DNA of 64,000 nucleotides from Macrostomum hystrix (GCA_950097015.1 CATNEN010000003.1:3389501-3453500); one strand, 5' to 3'. Shown: positions 35,393 through 47,440, counted from the stretch's first letter. The notes: generated by a model not told the origin, from the letters alone. Numbers and translations: made by a program.

Positions 35393-36540
35393 CTCTCTCT
35401 GGAGAGATGAGACAGGGAAGAGATTAGACAGAGGAGAGATGAGACATGGAAGAGATTAGACAGAGGAGAGATGAGACAGGGAAGAGATTAGACAGAGGAG
35501 AGATGAGACAGGGAAGAGATTAGACAGAGGAGAGGAGACAGGGGAGAGATGAGACAGAGAAGAGATGAGACAGGGAAGAGATTAGACAGAGGAGAGATGA
35601 GACAGGGAAGAGATTAGACAGAGGAGAGATGAGACAGGGAAGAGATTAGACAGAGGAGAGGAGACAGGGGAGAGATGAGACAGAGAAGAGATGAGACAGG
35701 GGAGAGATAAGACAGGGAAGAGATTAGACAGAGGAGAGGAGACAGGGGAGAGATGAGACAGGGAAGAGATTAGACAGAGGAGAGGAGACAGGGGAGAGAT
35801 GAGACAGGGAAGAGAATAGACAGAGGAGAGGAGACAGGGGAGAGATGAGACAAATGAGAGATGAGACAGAGAAGAGATGAGACAGGGGAGAGATGAGACA
35901 GGGAAGAGAATAGACAGAGGAGAGGAGACAGGGGAGAGATGAGACAAAGGAGAGATGAGACAGGGGAGAGATAAGACAGGGAAGAGAATAGACAGAGGAG
36001 AGGAGACAGGGGAGAGATGAGACAAAGGAGAGATGAGACAGAGGAGAGATGAGACAGGGAAGAGAATAGACAGAGGAGAGGAGACAGGGGAGAGATGAGA
36101 CAAAGGAGAGATGAGACAGAGGAGAGATGAGACAGGGAAGAGAATAGACAGAGGAGAGGAGACAGGGGAGAGATGAGACAAAGGAGAGATGAGACAGGGG
36201 AGAGATAAGACAGGGAAGAGAATAGACAGAGGAGAGGAGACAGGGGAGAGATGAGACAAAGGAGAGATGAGACAGAGGAGAGATGAGACAGGGAAGAAAA
36301 TAGACAGAGGAGATGAGACAGAGGAGAGATGAGACAGGGGAAAGATGAGACAGGGGAGAGATGAGACAAAGGAGAGATGAGACAGAGGAGAGATGAGACA
36401 GGGGAAAGATGAGTCAGGGGAGAGATGAGACAGAGGAGAGATGAGACAAAGGAGAGATGAGACAGAGGAGAGATGAGACAGGGGAAAGATAAGACACATG
36501 AGAGAGATGAGACAGATGAGAGATGAGGCAGATGAGAGTT
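35393..36540 (-). repeat. 16-bp minisatellite, minus orientation
   Basis: On the minus strand this array reads with the same units and block order as 32.1-33.6 kb, including CTCTCATCTGCCTCATCTC at the outer edge and the CTCCTCTGTCTATTCTCTTC blocks. The two arrays form large imperfect inverted arms with a 1.8-kb spacer. Confidence 0.92.
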
Positions 36541-37054
36541 TTTCTTGTCAAGTTAAATCCACAAAATCAAGGGTAGGTCCTGTATGATTTAATTCAACAG
36601 CAAAAGCGCCGGGACTTCACGTTTCTAAGAAAAGAAGTCAGCTGTGCATAGGTCTCACAGCTTTGTTATGAATGACGGTCTATCATTATTCATCCCATGC
36701 AAAAGGGCCCTATAAACTGTAGGATTTTTGCGCAGAAATGAACGGCTGCAAGGATGCTGAATTATTTAAATCCTTTTCGGCCCATAACTCCCAAAACCTA
36801 ATGCCTAAAGCATTGTCCGCAGAACAATTACTATCTATCTATATTTCCCGGAGATAAATCCTTTGTGATTTTCTTAGTGACCATTTCCCGGTGTGCTGTT
36901 CTTTCCGGGATTTGTCCCGGGGAAAATTACCGATTTTCTCTATGAAATCAGAAATAAACATTTAAAGAAATTTGTTTTACGAACGTATAAACATAACGAC
37001 AATCGTTATTTTCACAATGAGTCAAAGCTTCCGTCAATTTGGCTCCTAATTATT
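36541..37054. other. unique sequence left of the second hAT MITE
   Basis: No gene, repeat or transposon end recognised. Confidence 0.5.
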
Positions 37055-37062
37055 GTTTAATT

Positions 37063-37649
37063 CAGGGGTCGGCAAACTCCGGCCCGCGGGCCAGATGCGG
37101 CCCTCGAAGCTCCCAAATCCGGCCCGTTGCCCCTTCTGACATCTACAATGTCCTGTTTCATCTCTCCCGTGTCTAATCTCTCCCGTGTCTAATCTCTCCT
37201 GTGTCTTATCTCTCCCGTGTCTCATCTCTCCCGTGTCTCATCTCTCCCGTGTCTTATCTCTCCCGTGTCTCATCTCTCCCGTGTCTCATCTCTCCCGTGT
37301 CTTATCTCTCCCGTGTCTCATCTCTCCCGTGTCTCATCTCTCCCGTGTCTCATCTCTCCCGTGTCTTATCTCTCCTGTGTCTCATCTCTCCCGTGTCTTA
37401 TCTCTCCCGTGTCTCATCTCTCCCGTGTCTCATCTCTCCCGTTTCTTATCTCTCCCGTGTCTCATCTCTCCCGTGTCTCATCTCTCCCGTGTCTCATCTC
37501 TCCCGTGTCTCATCTCTCCCGTGTCTAATCTCTCCCGTGTCTCATCTCTCCCCTATCTCATCTCTCCCCTATCTCATATTTATACAGTCAAAGCTGCCCG
37601 CTGTCGTCTCTCTCTTTGGCCCGCCAGCAAATAAGTTTGCAGAACCCTG
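37063..37649 (+). mobile_element. hAT-type MITE with internal minisatellite, copy 2
   Basis: It begins CAGGGGTCGGCAAACTCC and ends GTTTGCAGAACCCTG. It is flanked by the perfect 8-bp duplication GTTTAATT (37055-37062 and 37650-37657). The left and right unique ends are nearly the same as in copy 1. The interior array (37150-37570) uses the TCTCCCGTGTCTCATC variant but has fewer units, so copy number changed independently. No transposase frame is present. Confidence 0.92.
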
Positions 37650-37657
37650 GTTTAATT

Positions 37658-40491
37658 TGAATTCGTCAAATGTTTAACAACTATATAACAACTTGTAGGC
37701 GTTGCAATCCCGGATTCCATGGAATATGGATTTCCTGGGATTTGATGAAATTTCCACGGAAAATTCTTCCGCTATTTAAAAAGTAGTTGAAATTCCTAAA
37801 TGTCACCAAGCCCAGATGTTACCCAGATGTTATTTGTTGTAATGTTAGACATTGCAACAAAGAAATGAAAGGAACAATTACAAAAAAAGACTGTATATAG
37901 ATTTGAGTTGCCTGAAAAGCATGCTTCAACGTTGCCTGCTTCAGTGAAAGCTGTCGAACGTCTGATTTCTTTGCTTGCATAAATTATATTTTCGTTAATA
38001 ATTAGCAAATCTGCGTATGAAGCTTTTAGTGGCAAAAGTGCAACTGACTCTATTTGTACATTGCGATAATTTTTTCCTTTTCGGACAACTGTACAAACTC
38101 GTGATGGGATTGTACAGCTCTGGGGTACTTATTGTAGAATTCAGTAAGTAAGCAGTAGCCAGATATTTACAAGGAATACAAAAAACATAGAAGGATGAGT
38201 GCAGGACATTGCTATTATTGCATCTTGTATTGCACATGTTCGAAATGAGGGGCGCAAGCTGTTTTTCTATACTTATTGGGTTCATTAGGTGCGAAAAATA
38301 TTAGTTAAGCAGACCTCTTTCCAGGTGCCTGAAGTACAGTGCTTACAGATTTTATTTAGCATACTTTGGGGTGAAATTGTCTTGTGATACTGGACTGAAA
38401 ACGAATAATCTTCTTGAGATGATATTTGAAGGTTAAAAATAGAATGTTGGTGAGAAATGACAAAGTTTTAATACCGAACATTCGACTAATTAATAGTAGA
38501 ATTTTCTGAAACTCAAAAAGGAGACCTTTTTCTTCGCTTTTTTACAACTGAATGAGTGAGTGAATCAGCAACTTGGACCACCGCCACTAAACTCGGTCGC
38601 CTTGTCATGCGACACACCTACATGGCTTAGGCTATACATGCCTCTTTTAGTCCGGAAGAAGAAGAAGAAGAGAATGAAATCGGTGCAAAAATAATCAAAG
38701 CCGCCCTCTAGCTATATTATAATATTGGGAGGCCAGTCTGCCGCGATTGCGTAATCTTTTCAAGGTGGTAATTTGCCTGTCAATCTGAGAGACAGAGAGC
38801 GGAGAAGAGAGAAGGGGAGATAGGGGAGCGGCTGTTCCCCCCAAGAAGCCTTCCCACTCCAACGAATCCCACGTTTACCTGGCCCAATCAGCACTTATTC
38901 AAGCTCAGTCTAATTTTAGTCACTAGATCTGCTCAATGAACTCAATTGAGTACCCGGACTCCATTTTTTTTGGTTTGGGGATAGAAATTTTGAACTGTGG
39001 ACAATGAACCGTCGCTTCTTGCGAGGGATAGAGAGAGGAGAGAGAGGGGGAAGAGGGGAAGACTGCAGAAGAGGAAGAGAAAGGAGGCCATGTGGCGTGG
39101 TGGGATGAGTCATAATTTTTTGCTTTAGTGGGACAGTTTCACCCGTGTTTGCATGTCCCTTCGCATCTGCTTGGATCCTATCCTATTTCCCAAAAGCCGG
39201 AAATTTTCCTCTTTTATATGTTTCGCCGTGCGCGACAACTTTCTTGGTAGGCAAAGCCAGCAGTGACAAGAAAGTTAGGTCAGAATTTAAGCTTCCTTGG
39301 CGACAAACTTGCAAAATCGCTGCATAACTATTACATAGTTATCACAATCGTGATGACCCTAATCCATTTTTCATTCTACTGAATATTCAGATTATTCTCA
39401 TTTCTACCTGTCTTCTTAGTTTCCTCTTTTAGAAAAATCCCCAAATATATATTTCTGGTTCCATTCGGTTTGGTTGGGTTTTTAAGGGGGATTTATGACC
39501 AATTACCGTTCCCAATTAAAATAGAGTTTCATGTTTTAGAACCATTTGATCCAAGAATTAGTCTAGTAGGAGTTTTAATGTTTCGCTTTGATTTTGTTTA
39601 ACTTCAATTTCTACATGTGTAGCTATCCCAGAAAACATAATAAAACACAATTCTTATGTTGAAGCCTTTTGCCAGTCTGACATTTCGCGACTCGCATCTT
39701 AAAAGCAAGAGGAAGGAAAGAATGATTTATAACTAGCATAATCAGTATTAGCTACCTGTGCTATAATATTCATACTTGTTTTAAAAGGGCTTAAACCTGG
39801 CTTAGCTATATGTAAAAAGCACTTAGCAGTTACAGCAAACACACTATTTAGCATGTCCCAGTTCTGTTGGAGTGAGTCACAGTCCAGATCATAGCCTGAT
39901 TGTGAACAATATGCATGGGTCTAGCTATAGAATAAAGACGTGAATATAACAAAGCTTGTATGACTGACAAAAGCGAGCATTGACAGTAATCATGCATGGC
40001 ACCATTATTTTGTCAGGCATAAGAGTTCCCCAACTTAACAAAGACTGGGTTCAAGTGAGAAACCCAGAGGCTTTTTTTCGTTTCGTAAAAGCAATAATTT
40101 AGTTTTCTTGCAGCTTTTTCTAGATCCAATCTAGCTATTGCTCACCAAAGCTGTAACACGCGTTAGAATCTCAATCTCATAGGAGATTCTTAGCTGATAG
40201 TCTATAGTGTCAGAGAGAAAATAAGAGGTCTCTTTCAAGGTCTGGAACTCAAGCGATAATTAACTTGTTAATAATAATGCTCTGCTCACGAAACTAATGC
40301 AAGCAGCATGTCAATTATCAAAAATAAACTAAAAGTGACAAGTTACAAAATCCCAGACTTCACGGTGAGAACAAAAAGGTCGAACCTCGCAAATAGAATT
40401 CATCTTATTATGTAGCTCAGAGTAAATCAATTTTTGTTTCGACTGACATTGTTAACTCCGCGCAGTCACCGATTTTTTAACTGGGAAATTC
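37658..40491. other. intronic/intergenic sequence, no gene called
   Basis: Mostly AT-rich unique DNA. At 38565-38680 a GC-balanced segment (CTCGGTCGCCTTGTCATGCG) ends in a GAAGAAGAAGAAG run, which would fit a retroposon 3' end but is unproven. At 38770-39110 purine-rich patches surround unique sequence. A continuation of the minus-strand gene at 40.5 kb may lie here, but I could not identify an exon. Confidence 0.4.
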
Positions 40492-41706
40492 TCACCGGTG
40501 CTGATAATCGCTCCTGGCGATGCTGTGATTAGGGCTTGGCGGCTCTGACAGGCCCAGGTCGCGCGGGCCAGGTGGGTGGTGGTGCATCAGCTCTCGCTGC
40601 TTGCGGGCCTGTATGCTGCCCAAGGTGAGGTAGCCATTGGTGTGCACCTGGCCGTGATGAATGACCCGAGGCCTTCGCGGCATGGTTGCCTGCGCGGTCA
40701 TAGAGTGCGCCTTCTCGTGCAGGTGATGGTGGTGGTGATAGTGCTGGCCGCCGGGGAAGTCCATCAGGGAGGACGCCGTCCGCGGGATGCTGTTGCCATT
40801 CTTGCCTATGTGGCCGGAGCCTTCGCCAGCCAGCCTGGCTCCTTCGGCAGCTTCGACTGCGGCAGCGGCCGCTGCCTTCTCAGCGGCCCGGCGCCTGGTT
40901 CGGCAAACAATGAGCAGAGCGGTGGCCAGACTCAGGCAGAGCACGCCTAGGAAGGCCACGGCTGCCAACGGCCAGGCGAAGTCGAGACCGCCGGCGCCGA
41001 AGCCAGCTTGGTTGACGCCCGAGCCGCAGGCGCATGGCAAATTTGATGACGACAACGAAGATGAGGAAGAAGGCGCCACCGGCACTCGAGGCGGAGGCAG
41101 TGTAGCCAGGGGGCGCTCTTTGACGCACAGGATGATGGAAGGCTGGTCGCCGTCAATCTTGTCGCTGTCGGAGCTCAGCTCAGTCACCAGCATCTTGTTT
41201 GGCTTGAGCTCAACCAGCTGCTTCTCTCGCCGGTGCGGGCTGTCGAGGAAGAATCGTCCCGGGGCCATAGACCACATAGGGACGGTCTTGAAAAATCCCT
41301 CTTGCCTGTCATTCTGGCTATAGACAAGTTTAATCTCCTGCTTGGTTACGCCGACCTTGATGAAGTCGCTACGGTTGAATATGTAACGCTGGAACAGATC
41401 GCCAGCCAGATCTTCTAGGCGGGGCAGGCGGGTGTTAGTGCTGGAGCAATTCGACTTGGCCTCCTTGTAAGACTCGGATATGCCCAAGAGACGGATTACG
41501 TTGACGGTCTTGTAGCGGAAGGTGTACTCAGTGTTGCTGTTAAATGGCGAGGTTGACCACTGGTCTAGGCTGGACCAGGAAGCTGAAACTTCAGCAGCTG
41601 TTGGCTCAGGTTGCCACAGTAGCAGCAGACCCAGGATAATGAGTGATGCTGAGGGCGTTTGTTGCTGACGCCGCTTGTGTCTGGACAATGAGACTAGGCT
41701 CAGCAT
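40492..41706 (-). CDS. type I membrane protein, possible C-type-lectin-like ectodomain
   Basis: A single open exon encodes 404 residues from the ATG at 41706. Residues 19-31 are a signal-peptide core (SLIILGLLLLW), with likely cleavage near TAA|EV at 38/39. Residues 55-197 could be a degraded C-type lectin-like fold (EAKSNCSSTNTRLPRLED near the start, ILCVKE at the end); calcium-binding EPN/QPD-WND motifs are missing. A Ser/Pro stalk follows, then a membrane helix at about 245-267, a CRTRRR stop-transfer and a cytoplasmic tail with an Ala-rich helix, HHHHH and a TNGYLTL tyrosine motif. The last codons run into CACCG|GTGAGA, a strong splice donor one codon before the TGA, so the true C-terminus may lie in another exon. 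The gene is nested antisense in the giant intron. The family is uncertain; a cell-surface adhesion or receptor role is inferred only from layout. Confidence 0.75.
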   Translation of the reverse strand: MLSLVSLSRHKRRQQQTPSASLIILGLLLLWQPEPTAAEVSASWSSLDQWSTSPFNSNTEYTFRYKTVNVIRLLGISESYKEAKSNCSSTNTRLPRLEDLAGDLFQRYIFNRSDFIKVGVTKQEIKLVYSQNDRQEGFFKTVPMWSMAPGRFFLDSPHRREKQLVELKPNKMLVTELSSDSDKIDGDQPSIILCVKERPLATLPPPRVPVAPSSSSSLSSSNLPCACGSGVNQAGFGAGGLDFAWPLAAVAFLGVLCLSLATALLIVCRTRRRAAEKAAAAAAVEAAEGARLAGEGSGHIGKNGNSIPRTASSLMDFPGGQHYHHHHHLHEKAHSMTAQATMPRRPRVIHHGQVHTNGYLTLGSIQARKQRELMHHHPPGPRDLGLSEPPSPNHSIARSDYQHR

Positions 41707-43275
41707 TTTCAAATGAGGCCTGGTGTTAATCCTTTATTTGTAATGCTTGGATTTGGATGCTTGTAAATTCTTGTCAAAATACGTTTTGAGCACTCCTTCG
41801 CCTTGTTTAAACAAGTTGAGTCAGTGAGTAGCCCTCAGAGACGAGTGTGGGAGTGTGGGGAACTTTGCTGGGTGAGTCCTACCTAATGCTGATGATGGGA
41901 ATGGCAGAGTATGGGGAGACGGGACGGCCTCTAAATGCACGCAAGCGCACGAGGCAAAGGAGCCAAAACAACCCCCGTCCCTGTCTGTGGCGCCCACCCC
42001 AGTGCAAGCCCCAGTGTCTTCTCCCCCATGTCCCAATGTCCCATGTCCCAATCCGATTCGCCCTAACCTCCGTCCAATCCAACCTCAGCCGCTCTACCCC
42101 CACTCAACCCCACCCCGTCAGTCAAGTTTCATTTGTGGAAGGCTTTGTTCTGCTTGTTGGCCATGCCAGCCACCCAAAGCATTGAACGAAGGAGCGAGAA
42201 AAATAAGGAACGAAAGTGCTGGGTGGAGCTGCGGCGGGGGTGGATGTTGCTTCGGAAGGCTTTAATTTCTGCCTGGGGTTTCGGGTCTTGGGGGGTTTGG
42301 TCTGACATGAAAGCCCGCTGGCTTCAGTGAGCGGCTGGGGGTGGCAAACGCCCGCCACCCCACTCCACTCCGACCCTCTCTGCCTTTCATTGAGGAGCAG
42401 AATAGCGAGAATAGGACAGGAAAAGTAATAGGAAAGAAATGGTTGTGTTGAGGATTAAAAGGCGACTCGGCTTCCTTTCTGCTTTTGGCTAAAATTGCTC
42501 ACTCAAGCTAGGAAAATCATGCATGTGCGATGCAGCCACACAAGTCCAAGACAATCTGCATGGTTCACAAGGCTTGATGAAAAAAGAATTATTATAATAC
42601 CAGCCAATCGACACAAATTAATCCGCAATTCTGTGCTTTGTTTTTCTAAACATTCAACACAGCTAGCTCTTTGTCGTCTTATCTTGACCCCATCGCTCAC
42701 TGGGACTTTGCCAAATTAGCTAATTATGTGTGAAAATTGTTTTATGGGTCGATTTCACACTTGCGATTAATACGCCTGACTAAATGACATATGATAACCA
42801 GCAAGTTGCAGTTGTAGTAGTTAATCAAATGGGGTGCTAATTAAATAATTAATCTTGATTCTTGTACTGTCATGCTACACTGCCATAACATAGGAGCCAG
42901 AGCCAGTAACTCTAATGGCGCAAATTGTCGAATCTAAACAATATCAGAGGTTCAGAGGCTTCACGGCAGCGCCGGTCGGTTGGTGAAAGTGATTCTCTAA
43001 GGCCTTTTTCTTCAGTCGAAGTCGTAGAGTCTAACAATTAGGCCGTATATTCTACGAGCATATTGTGCGCTTCTGTTAATAATTGAGCTGTTTGGCGTTG
43101 CGAAGCTAGGACTCGATTCAGCATTATTGCGCCGAATTCTGGTGAGGTATCGTGTCTTCTCACTTCTGAGCTTATCTATAGTCAAGCGGTATGCTTTATC
43201 CACCCAACAAAGCTACTGAATACGACCCTTTGGACTCTTCCCTTCGAACATCTACGCTCCCTTTTCTTATCTGTC
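41707..43275. other. upstream region of the 41.7-kb minus-strand gene, no further gene
   Basis: GC content is raised at 41820-42370. Overlapping short frames here have no homology or splice support. On the minus strand an acceptor-like TTAACACCAG lies just before the start codon (about 41721-41730). Confidence 0.4.
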
Positions 43276-43280
43276 GTTGG

Positions 43281-43910
43281 CCGTGTCTCATCTCTCCTGT
43301 CTTATCTCATTCATCTGATCCCGCCCCCGTCTCATCACTTTCGTCTCATCTCTTCGGTGTCTCATCTTTCCCTGTCTCATCTCTCCACTGTCTCATCCTC
43401 GCTCTCTCATCTCTCCCATCTCATCTCTCCCTGTCTCATCTCCTCCTGTCTTAACTCTCCCCTGTCTCATCTCTCCTGTGTCTCATCCTCCCTGTCTCAT
43501 CTCTCCTGTGTCTCATCTCTCCCTGTCTCATCTCTCCCCTGTCTCATCTCTCCCCTGTCTCATCTCTCCCCTGTCTCATCTCTCCCCTGTCTCATCTCTC
43601 CCCTGTCTCATCTCTCCCCTGTCTCATCTCTCCTGTGTCTCATCTCTCCCCTGTCTCATCTCTCCCTGTCTCATCTCCCCCTGTCTCATCTCTCCCCTGT
43701 CTCATCTCTCCCCTGTCTCATCTCTCCCCTGTCTCATCTCCCCCTGTCTCATCTCTCCCCTGTCTCATCTCTCCCCTGTCTCATCTCTCCCCTGTCTCAT
43801 CTCCCCCTGTCTCATCTCTCCCTGTCTCATCTCTCCCCTGTCTCATCTCTCCCCTGTCTCATCTCTCCCTGTCTCATCTCTCCCTGTCTCATCTCTCCCC
43901 TGTCTCATCT
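43281..43910 (+). repeat. 16-bp minisatellite, plus orientation
   Basis: Homogeneous TCTCCCCTGTCTCATC units with 14- to 15-bp variants (TCTCCCTGTCTCATC, TCCCCCTGTCTCATC). The left 150 bp is more degenerate. It faces the minus-orientation array at 44.4 kb. Confidence 0.93.
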
Positions 43911-44394
43911 GTATCAATAAAACAAACCTCAGCTTTATTTTGGAGACTTAGTTTTGCAAGATTTCTGACAGAAGTACTTTTGTAGGTGTTTGTTTTTACG
44001 TAAAACTGTTATATCGGCCTCTTAAAAAGAATATTTATGATCTGGGGACACTTTTTCGGGAAAACTGAAAAAATCAAATCGATATTTTGTTGTTTCGTTT
44101 GCTAAATTTTAAAATTAATAAATCAAATATGTTTCTACGAATTTGACAGAACCTGAAGCTTTTAATCTAGTTTCATTTTTGTCAATTTTTTGGCTGTTTA
44201 TTCATTTCCCAATTAATCTTTAGCAACAGCAGCAAATTTAATTAAAACTGCATTTTCACACCTTACTACTTAGTTTAAAGGACTACAAAATAAGTTTATG
44301 TTATATTAGTGTGTGAAACAGGGACCTTGCACCACTTATAGCTGAAAGAGAATACAAATTATGACAAAATCGAATTGATGAGTGATTGAGACAA
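43911..44394. other. spacer between inverted minisatellites
   Basis: AT-rich, unique, no gene seen. Confidence 0.5.
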
Positions 44395-44795
44395 GGAACA
44401 GGTGAGACATTGGAAAGATATAAGAGTTGGGAGATACAAGACAGGATAAATGAGACACGAAACAGATAGGACACGGTATAGATGAGATACGGGAGAGATG
44501 AGATAGGGCATGCAGAGATAAGACACAGAGAGATGATATAGAGGAGAGATAAGACATGGATTTAAGACAGGGGAGATGTGAGACACAGAGATATGAGACG
44601 GGGAGAGATGAGACAGGGTAGAGATGAGACAGGGAGAGATGAGACAGGGGGAGATGAGACAGGGAGAGATGAGACAGGGGAGAGATGAGACAGGGGAGAG
44701 ATGAGACAGGGGGAGATGAGACAGGGAGAGATGAGACAGGGAGAGATGAGACAGGGGGAGATGTGAGATGAGATGGAGAGAGATGAGGCGTGGAG
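44395..44795 (-). repeat. 16-bp minisatellite, minus orientation
   Basis: Units such as AGACAGGGGGAGATG and AGACAGGGAGAGATG at 44570-44770, with a decayed flank at 44395-44570. They match the short variants found in the 43.3-43.9 kb array, as inverted arms with a spacer of about 0.5 kb. Confidence 0.9.
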
Positions 44796-46423
44796 AGATT
44801 AGAGAATGGTGAGATGGCAATGAGGATTTCTCGGAGTTTCAAATTTATCGGGAGTCATGGGAAGGTTTTTGTTTTCAGTTAACATCCATTGTTTGCATGT
44901 TTATAACGTGAAGTGTATATTCCTGTGTGTTCCTCGGGCATTAGCTATCTTTCTTGAATTCATAGAAGTGTGTAATACTTTTTATGAAGCAGTTTAGTGA
45001 CTAATAAATTAACTAATTTATTTGAATTGTTCCTAAGCATTCAGCAAAACTGCCGACTTTATAAACCGACACTAATCAGGAATATATTAGTAGACAGACA
45101 CTACTTGTTTGTTGTCTCATTACCCCGATAAATCTCTTAGGATATGAAGTTCAGCAAGATTTATCTAACAGTCTATAACACCTTCCTGTGTAAAACACTG
45201 CGCAATAGAACTTTATGAAGTTCACTTTCACAGCCAATTTTGTGCGAAAATGCTGTTTGTTTAAGTGCATTGATCGAATCACGTCAGTTTTTGTCGACAA
45301 CGCATCCACTATCACTGTCTGAAGAAAATAGAGAAATCAGAGTTTCAAAGCACTATTTGCTAATTCTAAAGAATTATTTTTTAAATCAAGTGCTTGAACT
45401 TATTCTATCGGACAACTCTTTTCAATCTTGATTTAGTTAGTTAGTTAGATGTTGGAATCTTGAAACATCTCTGCCGTGACGTGATCTTGAATTTCTTTAA
45501 AGTTACGAGTATTACCAATGGCAGAGGGTTTCTCAAGGTTTTGAGCTTGCAAATTATCTGTTCTAATTCTGTACAATTAATTGGTTTTAATTTTGTCTTG
45601 CAATAATTTACTTTTGCGAAAAATGCGATTCAATGTCTCTTGAATATTTTAGGATTGTGCAGCATTCGTTACAGGTAATGTTTCTAAGAAAGTTACAGTA
45701 TCGAAGAAACTTGATAGTTTAAGAATTTTGCAGTTATAAAAAGTTATGCTTTTCTAAGAAATTTCTGTTATTAGAAAAATGACAGCTTAAAAAAGCTACG
45801 GTTTCTAGGAAACAGTTTCGATAAGTAACATTTTATTGAAAGAAAGATAAAGCCTTGTTTTAAAAAAGTTTCTGTTTCTGAGAAAATGCCTGTTTCTTAG
45901 ACCTGACTCTTTTAGGAAAGTGACGGTCTTCAAACGATACCAGCAATGTTTTCTTAATTAAAACTTACACTCGCATACTTCTTCTCTTTCACTTGCTGCT
46001 CCCAAACTCAAAGCCCACACCCTCTTTGGACCTTTGGGAATTTTCTGACTCACACAGCACCCCACTCACGTTGCGGTGCAGAAGCCTATTTGATCAAATC
46101 AAGCCTGCCAATATATTGCATCCTTTGGTCTGCCGAACAACCCATCCCAACTCCACTGCATTCACACGCCACTATGGTCAGAGTACACTCAAGACCTGGA
46201 TAGATGCAAAAGCCTCTACTAATTTAATTTCTGGATTGTGAACTAGTTTCCTTCCTCTTGCATGAAGATTTCCCTAAAGAAACGGTAAATTGCGTACTAC
46301 AAGCGTACATCCAACTAATTGCTGATCATAATTGAAAGTGATTATAAAACTGAGCCTAAGCCTAAGCCGGTTTCCGTATCAGTAAGGGCGATGATAAACG
46401 ACCTGAAAAAAGAAAGATATTTC
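44796..46423. other. unique AT-rich intronic sequence, no gene called
   Basis: An open frame of 82 codons at 45993-46241 has no splice borders or recognisable product. Nothing else stands out. Confidence 0.45.
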
Positions 46424-46458
46424 TTTGGAGGGGCCCTGAGCTCCGGGGCCCCTCCAAA
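46424..46458. other. perfect 13-bp inverted repeat (hairpin)
   Basis: TTTGGAGGGGCCC (46424-46436) and GGGCCCCTCCAAA (46446-46458) are perfect inverse complements around a 9-nt loop, ending 8 bp before a minisatellite. Very GC-rich for this neighbourhood. Confidence 0.85.
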
Positions 46459-46465
46459 ATTATAT

Positions 46466-47440
46466 TTCCTGTCTCATCTCTCCCCTGCCTCATCTCTTCC
46501 TGTCTCATCTCTCCCCTATCTCATCTCTTCCTGTCTAATCTCTCCTCTGTCTCATCTCTTACTGTCTCATCTCTCCCTGTCTCATCTCTACCCTGTCTCA
46601 TCTCTCCCCTGTCTCATCTCTCCCTGTCTCATCTCTCCCCCTGTCTTATATCTCCCCTGTCTCATCTCTACCCTGTCTCATCTCTCCCCTGTCTCATCTC
46701 TCCCTGTCTCATCTCTCCCCCTGTCTTGTCTCTCCCCTGTCTCATCTCTACCCTGTCTCATCTCTCCCCTGTCTCATCTCTCCCTGTCTCATCTCTCCCC
46801 CTGTCTTATATCTCCCCTGTCTCATCTCTACCCTGTCTCATCTCTCCCCTGTCTCATCTCTACCCTGTCTCATCTCTCCCCTGTCTCATCTCTCCCTGTC
46901 TCATCTCTCCCCTATCTCATCTCTTCCTGTCTAATCTCTCCTCTGTCTCATCTCTTACTGTCTCATCTCTCCCTGTCTCATCTCTACCCTGTCTCATCTC
47001 TCCCCTGTCTCATCTCTCCCTGTCTCATCTCTCCCCCTGTCTTATATCTCCCCTGTCTCATCTCTACCCTGTCTCATCTCTCCCCTGTCTCATCTCTCCC
47101 TGTCTCATCTCTCCCCCTGTCTTGTCTCTCCCCTGTCTCATCTCTACCCTGTCTCATCTCTCCCCTGTCTCATCTCTCCCTGTCTCATCTCTCCCCCTGT
47201 CTTATATCTCCCCTGTCTCATCTCTACCCTGTCTCATCTCTCCCCTGTCTCATCTCTCCCCTGTCTCATCTCTACCCTGTCTCATCTCTCCCCTGTCTCA
47301 TCTCTCCCTGTCTCATCTCTCCCTGTCTCATCTCTCCCCTGTCTCATCTCTCCCCTGTTTCATCTCTCCTGTCTCATCTCTGCCCTGTCTCATCTCTCCC
47401 GTGTCTCGTCTTTCCAGTGTCTCATCTCTGCGTGTCTTAT
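46466..47440 (+). repeat. 16-bp minisatellite with a 0.4-kb internal duplication
   Basis: Units TCTCCCCTGTCTCATC mixed with TCTACCCTGTCTCATC and CCCCCTGTCTTATATC. A block starting CCTATCTCATCTCTTCC recurs at 46515 and 46911 (offset 396 bp) with the same variant order. Confidence 0.92.

Noticed and set aside
45993-46241. An 82-codon frame as an exon
   Set aside because: No splice consensus at its borders and no recognisable domain.
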